From NCBI RefSeq assembly GCF_028649435.1, contig NZ_JAQSIN010000001.1: a stretch of DNA of 64,000 nt; one strand, given 5' to 3'. Within the stretch, counting starts at the first letter, position 1. Every line of letters begins with the position of its first letter. Origin of the DNA: Curvibacter microcysteis. Lineage in GTDB: Bacteria > Pseudomonadota > Gammaproteobacteria > Burkholderiales > Burkholderiaceae_C. A program made the translations under genes and the position numbers. Below, one piece after another: positions 45,884 to 55,047 of the stretch. Under the pieces are notes generated by a model. It was not told the origin of the DNA. It did no database searches and worked only from the letters and a program-made list of their open reading frames with translations.

Positions 45884-46593
45884 TGTCGCGCCAGATCATT
45901 CTCGACACGGAAACCACCGGCCTGTCGGCCGAGAACGGTGACCGCATCATTGAAATCGGCTGTGTGGAGATGCTGCACCGCAAGTTGACTGGCAACAACC
46001 TGCACCACTACCTGAATCCGGAGCGCGACAGCCATGAGGATGCGCTCAAGGTGCACGGCATCAGCAACGAGTTCTTGCGCGACAAGCCCAAGTTCGCCGC
46101 CGTGGTCGACGAGTTTTTGGACTACGTGGCCGGCGCCGAGCTGATCATCCACAACGCGGCCTTCGACATGGGCTTCCTGAACAAGGAGCTGGCGTTGCTG
46201 GGTCGACCGCCGCTGACCACCGTGGTGGCCAGTGTGACCGACACCTTGGTCATGGCCAAGGAAATGTTCCCGGGCAAACGCAACTCGCTGGATGCCTTGT
46301 GTGACCGCCTGGGCGTGGACAATTCGGGCCGCACCCTGCACGGCGCTTTGCTCGATGCGGAGTTGCTGGCGGACGTCTACATCTACATGACGCGGGGCCA
46401 GGATGCCTTGTTGATTGAACCCAGCGCAGACGAAGAGCAGTCATCCCAGGTGGAGTCCGTCGATCTGCGTGGCATTGAGCTGCCCGTGTTGCGTGCGAGC
46501 GAGCAAGAGAGCTCGGCCCACGAAGAGGTGCTCAAGCAACTCGATAAATCGAGTTCAGGCAAAACAATTTGGCGAAGTCTTGCAAACAGCTAA
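45883..46593 (+). CDS. dnaQ: DNA polymerase III, epsilon subunit (3'-5' proofreading exonuclease)
   Basis: Proofreading subunit of the replicative polymerase. The 236-residue protein has the DEDDh exonuclease motifs: LDTETTG (Exo I), IIHNAAFDMGFLNKEL (Exo II) and TLHGALLDAELLADVY (Exo III), plus a C-terminal segment that binds the alpha subunit. It overlaps fdx by one base (TGATG), so it may be expressed from the isc transcript. Followed by tRNA-Val. Confidence 0.95.
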   Translation: MSRQIILDTETTGLSAENGDRIIEIGCVEMLHRKLTGNNLHHYLNPERDSHEDALKVHGISNEFLRDKPKFAAVVDEFLDYVAGAELIIHNAAFDMGFLNKELALLGRPPLTTVVASVTDTLVMAKEMFPGKRNSLDALCDRLGVDNSGRTLHGALLDAELLADVYIYMTRGQDALLIEPSADEEQSSQVESVDLRGIELPVLRASEQESSAHEEVLKQLDKSSSGKTIWRSLANS

Positions 46594-46609
46594 AAAACTG
46601 TGCCATAAT
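46580..46609 (+). promoter_or_regulatory. Promoter for tRNA-Val
   Basis: -35 TTGCAA (46580-46585), 18-base spacer, -10 CATAAT (46604-46609) with a TGC extension. It overlaps the 3' end of dnaQ and would start transcription about 77 bases before the tRNA. Confidence 0.55.
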
Positions 46610-46692
46610 AGAGTTCTTGACGCAGTGAAGCACTGAACAAAACGCAAAGCAGAAATGCTGCAGCGAATCAGAGCTAAAAAATCACAGCATCA

Positions 46693-46767
46693 GGGCGATT
46701 AGCTCAGCGGTAGAGCACTGCATTCACACTGCAGGGGTCACATGTTCGATCCATGTATCGCCCACCA
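46693..46767 (+). tRNA. tRNA-Val, anticodon CAC
   Basis: Complete 75-base cloverleaf with encoded CCA: acceptor GGGCGAT/ATCGCCC, D-arm GCTC/GAGC, anticodon arm CTGCA/TGCAG with loop TTCACAC (anticodon at 46725-46727), T-arm ACATG/CATGT with TTCGATC. Reads GUG valine codons. A terminator follows. Confidence 0.96.
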
Positions 46768-46773
46768 ATCTTG

Positions 46774-46802
46774 AAACCCGTGAACCTTGGTTCACGGGTT
46801 TT
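46774..46802 (+). terminator. Intrinsic terminator after tRNA-Val
   Basis: Perfect 12-bp stem AAACCCGTGAAC/GTTCACGGGTTT with loop CTTG (46786-46789), followed by TTTT counted from the end of the stem. Confidence 0.85.
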
Positions 46803-46899
46803 CTCCTTTGGGGATCCCAGTTTTGTCTGTTCGGGATTCGCCATGGCGGTGCTTTGGGGGGGGCTGACCTGGAGCCCTCCAGGTGTGCAGCACCCGTTT

Positions 46900-47742
46900 T
46901 CAGGTCTTCAATTGCCGGCGTGCCCTGTGGATGCGCTCGCAAGCCAGGGCCAATTGTTTCCAGGCCTTGGGATCCAAATCAGGGGGGCGGGCGGCTTGGA
47001 TCGTCAGGGGGAGGGTGGGCATGACCCCTTTGAACGCGAACACCGTGCAGTTGGTGCCGCCAGGCTCTCTGACCAGCAAAACAGATTGGTCAAACACATG
47101 GGCCATGCGCTCGATGTACAGCGGGTAGTCTGGGTGGTGGACGTGCAGATTCGCCACCAGGATGCCATCGTGGTTCAGAGTGTCTCGGCAGCCTTGATAG
47201 AAGCGCTCTGAGCACAACTGGGCTGGCATTTCCAGCGACTGGTAGCCATCCAGCAGCAAGACATCAGCACTGGCGCTGGCGTGGCGCACATAAAACGCCC
47301 CATCACCCTCACGCACTTCGAATCGTTCTCCGTCGGGCGGGACCTGAAACTCATCCCGCAAGGCGATCACATGCGGATTGATCTCCAGCACCAGCTGCCG
47401 GGTGTGGGGCAGGTAGCGGTGGCAGAACTTCGGCAGCGATCCACCTCCCAGCCCCACGCTGACGATGCAGGTGGGCGCCGGCTTGAACAGCACAAAGCCC
47501 ATCATCGTGCGGGTGTAGCTCAGCACCAGGGCCTGCGGATCGGCGCGGCTCATGGTGCTCTGCACCGCCAGGCTGGAGAAATGCAGTGATTTCGTTCGGG
47601 CGCTGCTGGCCACGTACGGCTTGACATGGAGTCGTGGAGGGGAGACTTGGAGCATGCGGCCATTCAGAAGCTTCGGGAGATTGCCGGCCCGCACGCATCG
47701 GAGGTCGTTGTGGGGCAGCTCGGAGCCGACACTGTAGGGCAT
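46900..47742 (-). CDS. Spermidine synthase-like (polyamine aminopropyltransferase fold) protein
   Basis: Class I SAM-dependent methyltransferase-fold protein of about 280 residues related to spermidine synthases. It shows IVSVGLGGGSLPKFCHRYLP (nucleotide-binding glycine loop), LVLEINPHVIALRDEF, and ADVLLLDGYQ in place of the catalytic DxxDP-type region. The N-terminal about 60 residues are basic and not like the canonical polyamine domain. The start is uncertain: ATG 47742 chosen, ATG 47805 possible. It is divergent from the multi-PAS kinase gene. True substrate unknown. Confidence 0.78.
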   Translation of the reverse strand: MPYSVGSELPHNDLRCVRAGNLPKLLNGRMLQVSPPRLHVKPYVASSARTKSLHFSSLAVQSTMSRADPQALVLSYTRTMMGFVLFKPAPTCIVSVGLGGGSLPKFCHRYLPHTRQLVLEINPHVIALRDEFQVPPDGERFEVREGDGAFYVRHASASADVLLLDGYQSLEMPAQLCSERFYQGCRDTLNHDGILVANLHVHHPDYPLYIERMAHVFDQSVLLVREPGGTNCTVFAFKGVMPTLPLTIQAARPPDLDPKAWKQLALACERIHRARRQLKT

Positions 47743-47866
47743 CGCGGCGACTCGGTGCTGGCATCGGCCGCTATCATGCGTCGAAGGCCAGCGTGCCGGG
47801 CTCATGAGGGCAGATGCTGCGCCTCTGAGCGTCAGGACGACGGATTGAACTGCTTGGGATATCGAC

Positions 47867-50800
47867 ATGGCCGCTACAGACGCCTCCAACTTCACAGATG
47901 TTCGCGCCGACATCTCCTCGGCCATGCTCGCCCGCAAACAGGCCTACTTGAAGGTCCTGGCGGGTTTGACCATGGGCGCCGCCTCCTTGGTGATGGTCAG
48001 TCACCTCTATTCCGGCATGAGTCCCTGGCAAGCCCTGCTCGGATCAGGTTGCGCGCTGGTGGCCGGGGCGCTCAGTCTGTACTTGCACCGCTGGCGGCAG
48101 CCTCACGCTGCGGCTTTGGTGCTGTTGGTCGGGGCTTTGGTGTGGATTGGCTGGATCACCGTGCTCACGGGTGGGGCCCGTTCTGTTGTGGTTGGGGCCT
48201 ACATCACCATTGGCGCCTTGGCGGGCTGGATGCTGGGGCGGCGATGGATGCTCGCTTTGATGCTCTCTTCGCTCACCTTGTTGTTGGGGATGGAGCTTTT
48301 TTTCAGCGACTGGGTCCAGCTGCAAAGGGTGGCCGACAACCCGCAGCGGGTGTTGGTGGGCTTGGTGGTGGTGTTTGGCCTGTGCGGTAGCTTGCTCTAC
48401 CTGGTGTTCCGTGAAAGCGACCTTCAACTGGAGGGCTTGCGCCAGGCGCGGCAGGCGCAGCTCACCACCAACCAGCATTTCGAGTTGATTGCCAACAACG
48501 TCCCGGGCCTGATGTCGCACTGGGGCCGTGACATGCGTTGCCGCTGGCTCAACGCCAGGTACCTGTCCGTCATGCGGCGTTCTGCCGCCGATTGCATTGG
48601 GCGTTCCATGGATGAGTTGTGGAGCCCCAGCGTGTGTGAGGAAGCCAAGCCCTACATCGCGCAAGTGTTGGCCGGACAAGAGGTTCGCTACGAGACCGTG
48701 CAGCGCATGGACAACGGCCAAGCTCGGGTTTGGTTGGTTCAACTGGTGCCAGATCGCCTGCCCAGCGGCGAAGTTGATGGCTGGTTTGGCCTGCTCCGGG
48801 ATGTCACCTCCCAGCACCAGGCCGCACAGGCCATGCACGAAAGCCGTCAGCGACTGGGTTTGGCGGTGGACCTGGCGGGCTTGGTCTATTGGGAACTGGA
48901 GCGCGACTCCGAAGTCCTTCGTTGGGGCATCGATGTCGATCGCCGCGAGGGCGCCACACATTGGACCTGGTCGCGTTACCTGGGCGTGTTGCACCCTGAA
49001 GACCGGGATCGGGTCGCTTCGGACATGAGCGCTGCCTGGCAGGGGGGGCAGCTCAGCTCGCACTACCGTTACCTGGATGCCGACGGCGCCACGCAATGGG
49101 CCATGGTCAAGGCCCAGGTTCGGCCGGGCGATGCGGGCGGGCTGCGCATGATTGGGGTGTGGCAAAACATCACCGAAGCCGAGTTGGCGCAGCGGGCTTT
49201 GGCCGCCAGCGAGGCCCGCTTGCAGTCCATGTTGGACAACACGCCAGCGGTGGCCGTGCAGCAGTTCGACCGGGATGGCCGGGTGCTCTACTGGAACCGT
49301 GCCAGTGAGCAGCTCACGGGCTTGTCGGCCGAATTGTGTGTGGGGCAGTCACTGTCGGCCTTGCTGTGGCCCCAAGGGGTGGACCCGCGCTGGGCCGAGG
49401 GGTGGCGTCGAGCCTTGTCTGGTGATGCCGTGGCCCCTTTTGAGTTGAATTTCATGCGCTCCGATGGCGATGAGCGTTCCGTTCTGTGTTCGCTGTTCGC
49501 CTTGCTGGAGCGCAGTGGCGAGCAGCGCCTGGTGGCCATGACGGTCGACCTCACCGAGCGTCGCCGTGCGGCCGATGCGTTGCGTCAGGTGCAGCAGAGC
49601 TTTGAGTCGGTGTTCCTGGAGAGCCCAACGCCGGCCCGCATCTTTGCCGCAGATGGGCACAACCAGACCTTGGCCTGCAACGACGCGTTCTGCGAACTGT
49701 TTGGGCTGGGTCGTGATGCGCTCATGTCGCGCAGCATGCGCGAGTTGAACCTTCATTTCGATCCCGAGGCGCGCGACGCTGTCTTCGCGACTTTGCTGCG
49801 TGAGGGCCGGGTGCAGAACGAAGAGCTGGTGGTCCGCACCGAGCGGGGTGAGCAGCGCACCGTGCTGACGTCGATGTTGCCCGTCACCTGGCACGGGCAG
49901 CCTGCCTGGATGAGTCAGCTGGTGGACATCACCGAACGCAAGCGCGCCGAGGAAGACCTGCGCGCCAACCGCCGTTTGCTGGAATGGGTGATCGACGCTT
50001 TGCCCATGTGCATCTTTGCCAAGGACACCCAGTCCCGCTACGTGATGGTCAACCAGGCGATGGCGGACTTCATGTGCAGCACCAAGGAAGCTCTGACGTA
50101 TCGGCACACGTCCGATGTTGCAGCGGTCGACAAAAGCCGCTCGCTGGCGGATGACGCCTGGGTCTTCTCGCACCGCAAGGCCTTGATTCAGCCTGATGTC
50201 GAGTTGCGTGGCCCCCGTGGGGAGCCCACGCCCTTTCACAGCGTGAAGGTGCCCCTGTTCGACGAGCGTGGAGAGCTGCAAGGCCTGTTGGGCATCAACC
50301 GCAACATCGCCGAAGAGAAGCGGGCGCGAGCCGTCTTGGAGGCCAGCGAGCAGCGATTGGCCGTGATGTTCCAGCATTCGCCTGCCGCCCTGGCCATGAT
50401 CGACGCCAAGGGCATTTACCGGTCGGTGAACGAGGCTTGGCTGCGCCTTTTTGCCTACCCGGAAGCGCAGGTGTTGGGGCGCAGTTCGCCTGAATTTGGC
50501 TTGTTTGTGGATGCGGCGGACCGCGTGGCGCTGTATCAGCAGATGCGGGGGCGGCAACGTGTGGACCAGCTCGAATTGGATTTGCGGCGGGCCGATGGGC
50601 AGGTGCTGCGCTGTGTGGCCTCGGGGCGCACCTTGTTGATCAATGGCGAGCGGATGCATCTGTATGGGATCGTGGATGTCAGTGACCAGCGACGTGCCCA
50701 GCGCCAAATGGAGCAAATGAACCAGCTGCTTGAACAGTCCGTGGCCCAGCGCACCCAGGCCCTGACTGAGGCCAATGGGGAGTTGAAGCAAGCTTTGGAG

Positions 50801-51616
50801 TCCTTGCACACCGCGCAAGAGGAGCTGCTGCGCTCGGAAAAGCATGCGGCTTTGGGGCGCATGGTGGCCGGGGTGGCGCATGAGCTCAACACCCCGATCG
50901 GCAACAGCGTCCTGGTGGCCACGACCCTGGGGGCCGAAGTCGATGCCTTTGCCCGCCAGGCTCAGCAGGGGCTGACCCGCAGTGCCTTGAGTTCGCATGT
51001 GCAGCAGACCCGCGATGCGGTGGACATGCTGGTCAAAAACCTCAGCCGGGCGGCCGATCTGATCTCCACCTTCAAGCAGGTGGCCGCCGATCAGACCAGC
51101 CTGCAACGCCGCCCCTTTGAGTTGGGTGAGATGGTGCAAGAAATCCTGCAAATGCACCGGCCCTTGATGCGCACCCATGAGGTCCAGGTGCAGGCTCATG
51201 TGCCGCAGCCTGTGGCGATGGACAGCTACCCGGGGCCCTTGGGGCAGGTGCTGGTCAACCTCATGACCAATGCCATGCTGCACGCCTACGAAGGCGTCAA
51301 AGGTGGGGTGGTGGACATCCAGGCGCTGAGCCGTCGCCCGGGTTGGGTGGACATCGAGGTGCGTGACCACGGCCAAGGCATCGAACCCGAGGCCTTGCGC
51401 CGCATCTTCGACCCCTTCTACACCACCAAATTGGGCCGCGGCGGCACGGGCTTGGGGTTGGCCATTTGCCAAACCCTGGTCACCCGGGTGCTGGGAGGTG
51501 AATTGCAGGTCGAGAGCGTCCTGGGCGAGGGCACTTGCTTCGTCATGAGCCTGCCGGTGGTGGCGCCCGTCGTCAGCAGCGGGGCGGGGGTGGAGTTGCC
51601 TGGCGGTGCTGCTTGA
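47867..51616 (+). CDS. Membrane multi-PAS sensor histidine kinase
   Basis: Very large kinase of 1249 residues. An N-terminal membrane module with about five to six helices (30-185) has almost no periplasmic loops, so it likely senses within the membrane or the kinase senses through PAS domains. About six PAS/PAC units follow between 200 and 955, several ending in DITERKRAEEDLR-type linkers. A coiled coil leads to HisKA with His1005 (GRMVAGVAHELNTPIGNS) and HATPase_c (NLMTNAMLHAY; DHGQGIEPEALRRIFDPFYTT; GGTGLGLAICQTL). No receiver domain and no regulator gene adjacent, so its partner is unknown. Confidence 0.9.
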   Translation: MAATDASNFTDVRADISSAMLARKQAYLKVLAGLTMGAASLVMVSHLYSGMSPWQALLGSGCALVAGALSLYLHRWRQPHAAALVLLVGALVWIGWITVLTGGARSVVVGAYITIGALAGWMLGRRWMLALMLSSLTLLLGMELFFSDWVQLQRVADNPQRVLVGLVVVFGLCGSLLYLVFRESDLQLEGLRQARQAQLTTNQHFELIANNVPGLMSHWGRDMRCRWLNARYLSVMRRSAADCIGRSMDELWSPSVCEEAKPYIAQVLAGQEVRYETVQRMDNGQARVWLVQLVPDRLPSGEVDGWFGLLRDVTSQHQAAQAMHESRQRLGLAVDLAGLVYWELERDSEVLRWGIDVDRREGATHWTWSRYLGVLHPEDRDRVASDMSAAWQGGQLSSHYRYLDADGATQWAMVKAQVRPGDAGGLRMIGVWQNITEAELAQRALAASEARLQSMLDNTPAVAVQQFDRDGRVLYWNRASEQLTGLSAELCVGQSLSALLWPQGVDPRWAEGWRRALSGDAVAPFELNFMRSDGDERSVLCSLFALLERSGEQRLVAMTVDLTERRRAADALRQVQQSFESVFLESPTPARIFAADGHNQTLACNDAFCELFGLGRDALMSRSMRELNLHFDPEARDAVFATLLREGRVQNEELVVRTERGEQRTVLTSMLPVTWHGQPAWMSQLVDITERKRAEEDLRANRRLLEWVIDALPMCIFAKDTQSRYVMVNQAMADFMCSTKEALTYRHTSDVAAVDKSRSLADDAWVFSHRKALIQPDVELRGPRGEPTPFHSVKVPLFDERGELQGLLGINRNIAEEKRARAVLEASEQRLAVMFQHSPAALAMIDAKGIYRSVNEAWLRLFAYPEAQVLGRSSPEFGLFVDAADRVALYQQMRGRQRVDQLELDLRRADGQVLRCVASGRTLLINGERMHLYGIVDVSDQRRAQRQMEQMNQLLEQSVAQRTQALTEANGELKQALESLHTAQEELLRSEKHAALGRMVAGVAHELNTPIGNSVLVATTLGAEVDAFARQAQQGLTRSALSSHVQQTRDAVDMLVKNLSRAADLISTFKQVAADQTSLQRRPFELGEMVQEILQMHRPLMRTHEVQVQAHVPQPVAMDSYPGPLGQVLVNLMTNAMLHAYEGVKGGVVDIQALSRRPGWVDIEVRDHGQGIEPEALRRIFDPFYTTKLGRGGTGLGLAICQTLVTRVLGGELQVESVLGEGTCFVMSLPVVAPVVSSGAGVELPGGAA

Positions 51617-51652
51617 GTGAAGGGTGTTCGGCGCGGTGGGCCCGCTGGGCCG

Positions 51653-52252
51653 TCAGCGTCCGGCTGACGTCGCCGCTTCGGACTCGCGCAAATCCTTCAA
51701 TTGCTGCGACACCAGCGCAAAGAATCGGTCGTAAAAAGAGGCCGACAAGATGGTCTCCGACGCCACTTTGACCATCGAGTCCTGGCTGGACGACAGCGGC
51801 AGTGAAATGGAGCCGATGGCGCTCACCCCCACGCTGGTGGAGTTGCTGCTTTTTTTCACGGCGTATCGGTCTTGCTGGGCCGTCACGTACGCGGTGGCGA
51901 CGCGGCTGTCGCGCCCGTCGGGCACGCAGACGATGGTGAAATTGATCTCCAGGTGTGTGTCGCCATCGGGTTGGAAGCTTTTTTGCCCCTTGATGCCCGA
52001 AGGCTGATTGCCCGTGATCACATAGCCTTGGCTCAGCAGCGCGCGGCGGGCCGCTTCGCAAGTGGTGTCTGACGCGCCGTCAAACAGGCGGGAGAAGTTT
52101 TCATTGGCTTGAAACTGCTCGTTTTGGTAGGCCGAGGGGCCGTGGGCCGCAGGCGATTTGGGCCACAGGCCGCAAGCGGTCAAGTTCAAAGCCAGGCCCA
52201 GCAAAAGGGCGGTGCGCGTTACTGGGTGGCGGAGGAGGGGTGAATGGGTCAT
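51653..52252 (-). CDS. DUF2242 family lipoprotein
   Basis: The 199-residue product begins with a lipoprotein signal peptide: hydrophobic core (TALLLGLALNL) and lipobox LTAC with the acylated Cys near residue 27. The mature part matches the DUF2242 pattern (NENFSRLFDGASDTTCEAARRALLSQGYVI; KSFQPDGDTHLEINFTIVCVP). Function unknown. The ATG at 52252 was chosen; 13 further codons are open upstream. Single gene, convergent with the multi-PAS kinase. Confidence 0.86.
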   Translation of the reverse strand: MTHSPLLRHPVTRTALLLGLALNLTACGLWPKSPAAHGPSAYQNEQFQANENFSRLFDGASDTTCEAARRALLSQGYVITGNQPSGIKGQKSFQPDGDTHLEINFTIVCVPDGRDSRVATAYVTAQQDRYAVKKSSNSTSVGVSAIGSISLPLSSSQDSMVKVASETILSASFYDRFFALVSQQLKDLRESEAATSAGR

Positions 52253-52401
52253 GAAAGCAGTGAAGCCAAAACAGACGTGACAGGCCAACAAGCCGTGTGG
52301 CGCTGAAGCGCATTATTGCTTTGTCACTGATCGATCCGGTGAAGTTACCGTTCGCGCCATGTCTGATGGCGGTTGCAGTGGGGTTTCATCGCGCCTTGCT
52401 T

Positions 52402-52446
52402 GGGCAAAAAGAAAAAGCCCTGCAAACAAGATGTTTGCAGGGCTTT
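52402..52446 (-). terminator. Intrinsic terminator of the tRNA-Asn pair
   Basis: Perfect 14-bp stem AAAGCCCTGCAAAC (52414-52427) with its complement 52433-52446 and a 5-base loop. On the minus strand it is followed by a T-rich run (TTCTTTTT). It lies 3 bases beyond the first tRNA's CCA end. Confidence 0.9.
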
Positions 52447-52449
52447 AAG

Positions 52450-52525
52450 TGGCTCCTCGACCTGGGCTCGAACCAGGGACCTACGGATTAACAGTCCGGC
52501 GCTCTACCGACTGAGCTATCGAGGA
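52450..52525 (-). tRNA. tRNA-Asn, anticodon GTT (downstream copy)
   Basis: 76-base tRNA with encoded CCA; acceptor TCCTCGA/TCGAGGA, D-arm GCTC/GAGC, anticodon arm CCGGA/TCCGT-type with loop containing GTT, T-arm CCTGG/CCAGG around TTCGAGC. Identical to the copy at 52599-52674. Confidence 0.95.
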
Positions 52526-52598
52526 ATGTCGGTACCTGAAGACCTGACCTGCTGCTATGCAGGGGCCAGAAACTTCTGGAAATTAAATTGTAAAAACT

Positions 52599-52674
52599 TG
52601 GCTCCTCGACCTGGGCTCGAACCAGGGACCTACGGATTAACAGTCCGGCGCTCTACCGACTGAGCTATCGAGGA
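52599..52674 (-). tRNA. tRNA-Asn, anticodon GTT (upstream copy)
   Basis: Identical in all 76 bases to the neighbouring tRNA-Asn, separated by a 73-base AT-richer spacer. The two are transcribed together on the minus strand from the promoter at 52686-52714. Confidence 0.95.
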
Positions 52675-52685
52675 ACAAGACTTAG

Positions 52686-52714
52686 ATTATATACACAAAA
52701 ATTGGGTCCTGAAA
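52686..52714 (-). promoter_or_regulatory. Promoter of the tRNA-Asn pair
   Basis: Minus-strand consensus -10 TATAAT (52686-52691), 17-base spacer and a weak -35 TTTCAG (52709-52714). It begins just beyond the 3' end of the TonB receptor gene. Confidence 0.6.
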
Positions 52715-52716
52715 AG

Positions 52717-54960
52717 TCAGAAGCTGGTTTTCATCGTCAAACGCAAAGTTCTTGCCGCGCCAGGGTACAGGTAGACGTGGCCGAAGCTGGTCGGCGACTC
52801 GCGCCAGTAGCTGCGGTTGAACAGGTTGTCGACGCTGAACAACCAGACGGTGCTGCTTCTATCGCTGTGCTTTTGCGCCAAACGCACCTGGGCGTCAAAA
52901 CGGGTCCAGGCGGGCAGGTCCACCTGCTCGGTGCTGGTGCTGACCACCTTGCGGCTGCCCTCGTGGGTCAGGCCGCCGCCCACGCTGAGGCCTGGCACTT
53001 GGGCAATGCGGTACTCCGCGTGGGCGCGCAGCACTTGCTTGGGCACGTTGGTGGGGGCCAGACCGTTGAGGGTGGCGTCGGCGCTGTGGCGCACAGCACG
53101 CAGCAGCAGGGCACTGCCGTTGAGGCGCCAGTCGCCCAGGCGGGTGCTGGCGGAGGCTTCGAGGCCGCGGTGGTGTGCATCGCCGTTGTAGCTTTGGGTG
53201 CGGCAGTCGCTGCTGCTGCTGGGGCACAGCTGGGCGGCCAGGGCGGCGTCACTGATTTGGCTCTCATACAGCGCGGGTCGACGGATGTCGAAGTAGCTGA
53301 GTTGCCAGTTGAGGTCGGTGCTGGCGTGCTTCAGACCGACTTCTTTTTGCGTGCTTTGTGCGGCGGGGATCCCGGTGCCGGCGTTGGCGTAATTGGCGCG
53401 GTTGGGCACCACGCTGGACTCGACGCCGCGGCCCCAGCTGCCGTAGACCGACAGTTGCTGACCCAGGTCATAGCTCAGGCCCAGCCAGGGGCTGGTGAAG
53501 CTTTGGCGGTAGCGGGTTTCGCGGCCACCGCTGTTTTGCACGCTGTGGCGGTCCAGCGCGGTGTGGCGCAGGCCGGCCCAGCTGCTCAGGCGGGGCGTCC
53601 AGCGGGCCATGTCCTGCACAAACAACTCGGTGTTGTATTCGTCACGGTTGGTGTTGGGGCTGTTGAAGGCCAGGGGCGGGTTGGGCGCTGGGATGACGGT
53701 CAGGCCATCGGTCGTCGCCTGGCCCACGGCGGCCGAGCCATCGGCCTGGTAGTCAAAACGGTTGTTCAGCACGCTGCGCAACAAGCCGGTGCTGACCTGG
53801 TGGGGGACGCCAGCCAACACGGTATTGCCTTGCAAGCGCCATTGCAGGGCCTGCTGCTGGCGACGTTCGTTGTTGCTTTCGAACTGGTAGATGTCGGCCA
53901 GGCCCACACCGGCCTTGCCGGTGCTGCTGGAGGGGCAGTAGCGGTCGGCGTAGTAGGCGCCGCTGCCCGCGTCGTAGCAACCGAAGGGGTAGGCCAGGCG
54001 GTCGTTGCTCTTCAGGCGCTGCGAGCCATAAACGGCTTGCCAGCTCCACTGGTTGTTGATGGCTTGGTCGAGCTTGACCGTGCCGGTCAGTCCCCGGAAT
54101 TCATTGGGCTTGGACCAGGGCTGGTTGTTCAGGTTGATGTTGGGGTCGCGCACGCTGGGCAGTTGGCTGCCGAGCAGGCTTTGGCCGGGCACGCTGGCTT
54201 GGGTTTGTTGGCTCCATTCCAACTCAGCCGACAACACCGTGTCGCGGCTCAGGCGCGCGTCTCCGGCAAAAGCCAGCAGGTCGCGGCGGCCGTTGGTGTT
54301 GTTGATCAAGGGGCGCATGTCTTCATGCGCGATGTTCAGGCGGTAGCCCAGCACTTTGTTCTCGCTGCGCCCGCCCAGGTCCAGGGCCAGCAGGCGGCTG
54401 CCGCGCTCGCCGGTGCTCAGGGTCACTTCGCGCAGCGGGGTTTCGGTGGGGCGCTTGACGACGTAGTTGACCAGGCCGCCCGGCGAGCTGGTGCCGGACT
54501 GCAGGCCACTGGTGCCCTTGAGGATTTCGATGCGCTCTTTGTTGTCCAGTGGGATCACCGTCTCGGCACTGATGGGCAGGCCTTCGCGGCGGTAGTTGTA
54601 GTTCTGATTCAGCGTGTAGCCGCGGATGTTCAGCGTGTCCCAGTAGCCGGGGGCGTTGTAGCCGTCGGTGACCGACGCATCCAATTGGGTCAGGTCGGCC
54701 AGGCGGCGGGCGCCCACGCGATCGAGCTCGGCGCGGTCGATCACGGTGGTTGAAATGGGCACTTCGCGCGCCGGCACGTCGCCAAAGCCAGTCACGTCGG
54801 CCACTGGGGCTGCGTTGCGTTCGCTCACCTGCACGGCGGGCAAGGACTTTTCTGCGGGGGCTTGCTGGGCCCAGGCCAGGTTGGCCAGCAACAGGGACAC
54901 GGCCAGGCCGGTGGCGGTGGCAGGGCGCAAGTTCAGGTGGTGGGGCATCAATTGGCGCAT
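52717..54960 (-). CDS. TonB-dependent outer-membrane receptor, TPP-riboswitch controlled (candidate thiamine-related transporter)
   Basis: Outer-membrane beta-barrel receptor of 747 residues: signal peptide (cleavage near AWA-QQ), plug domain (about 60-190: VPISTTVIDRAELDRVGARRLADL; DTLNIRGYTLNQNYNYRREGL; IEILKGTSGLQSGTSSPGGLVNYVVKRP) and a barrel ending in the expected aromatic residue (TMKTSF). By similarity it looks like the siderophore-receptor group (FhuA/FoxA-like), but a TPP riboswitch lies directly upstream and thiamine genes follow in the region, so the ligand may be thiamine or a precursor (inference). ATG 54960 chosen; ATG 54948 is possible. Confidence 0.92.
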   Translation of the reverse strand: MRQLMPHHLNLRPATATGLAVSLLLANLAWAQQAPAEKSLPAVQVSERNAAPVADVTGFGDVPAREVPISTTVIDRAELDRVGARRLADLTQLDASVTDGYNAPGYWDTLNIRGYTLNQNYNYRREGLPISAETVIPLDNKERIEILKGTSGLQSGTSSPGGLVNYVVKRPTETPLREVTLSTGERGSRLLALDLGGRSENKVLGYRLNIAHEDMRPLINNTNGRRDLLAFAGDARLSRDTVLSAELEWSQQTQASVPGQSLLGSQLPSVRDPNINLNNQPWSKPNEFRGLTGTVKLDQAINNQWSWQAVYGSQRLKSNDRLAYPFGCYDAGSGAYYADRYCPSSSTGKAGVGLADIYQFESNNERRQQQALQWRLQGNTVLAGVPHQVSTGLLRSVLNNRFDYQADGSAAVGQATTDGLTVIPAPNPPLAFNSPNTNRDEYNTELFVQDMARWTPRLSSWAGLRHTALDRHSVQNSGGRETRYRQSFTSPWLGLSYDLGQQLSVYGSWGRGVESSVVPNRANYANAGTGIPAAQSTQKEVGLKHASTDLNWQLSYFDIRRPALYESQISDAALAAQLCPSSSSDCRTQSYNGDAHHRGLEASASTRLGDWRLNGSALLLRAVRHSADATLNGLAPTNVPKQVLRAHAEYRIAQVPGLSVGGGLTHEGSRKVVSTSTEQVDLPAWTRFDAQVRLAQKHSDRSSTVWLFSVDNLFNRSYWRESPTSFGHVYLYPGAARTLRLTMKTSF

Positions 54961-55047
54961 GCTTCGGGTACTTTCCAGTGGGGGCAGGAAAGAGCAGCGC
55001 ACGGGCCGGGGCAATGGCTGAAGCTCAGCCCGGCAACGTTTCACCAT

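Noticed and set aside
52702..54753. A 683-codon plus-strand open frame opposite the TonB receptor
   Set aside because: Low-complexity Ala/Gly/Val/Gln translation without any domain; the minus-strand receptor is complete.
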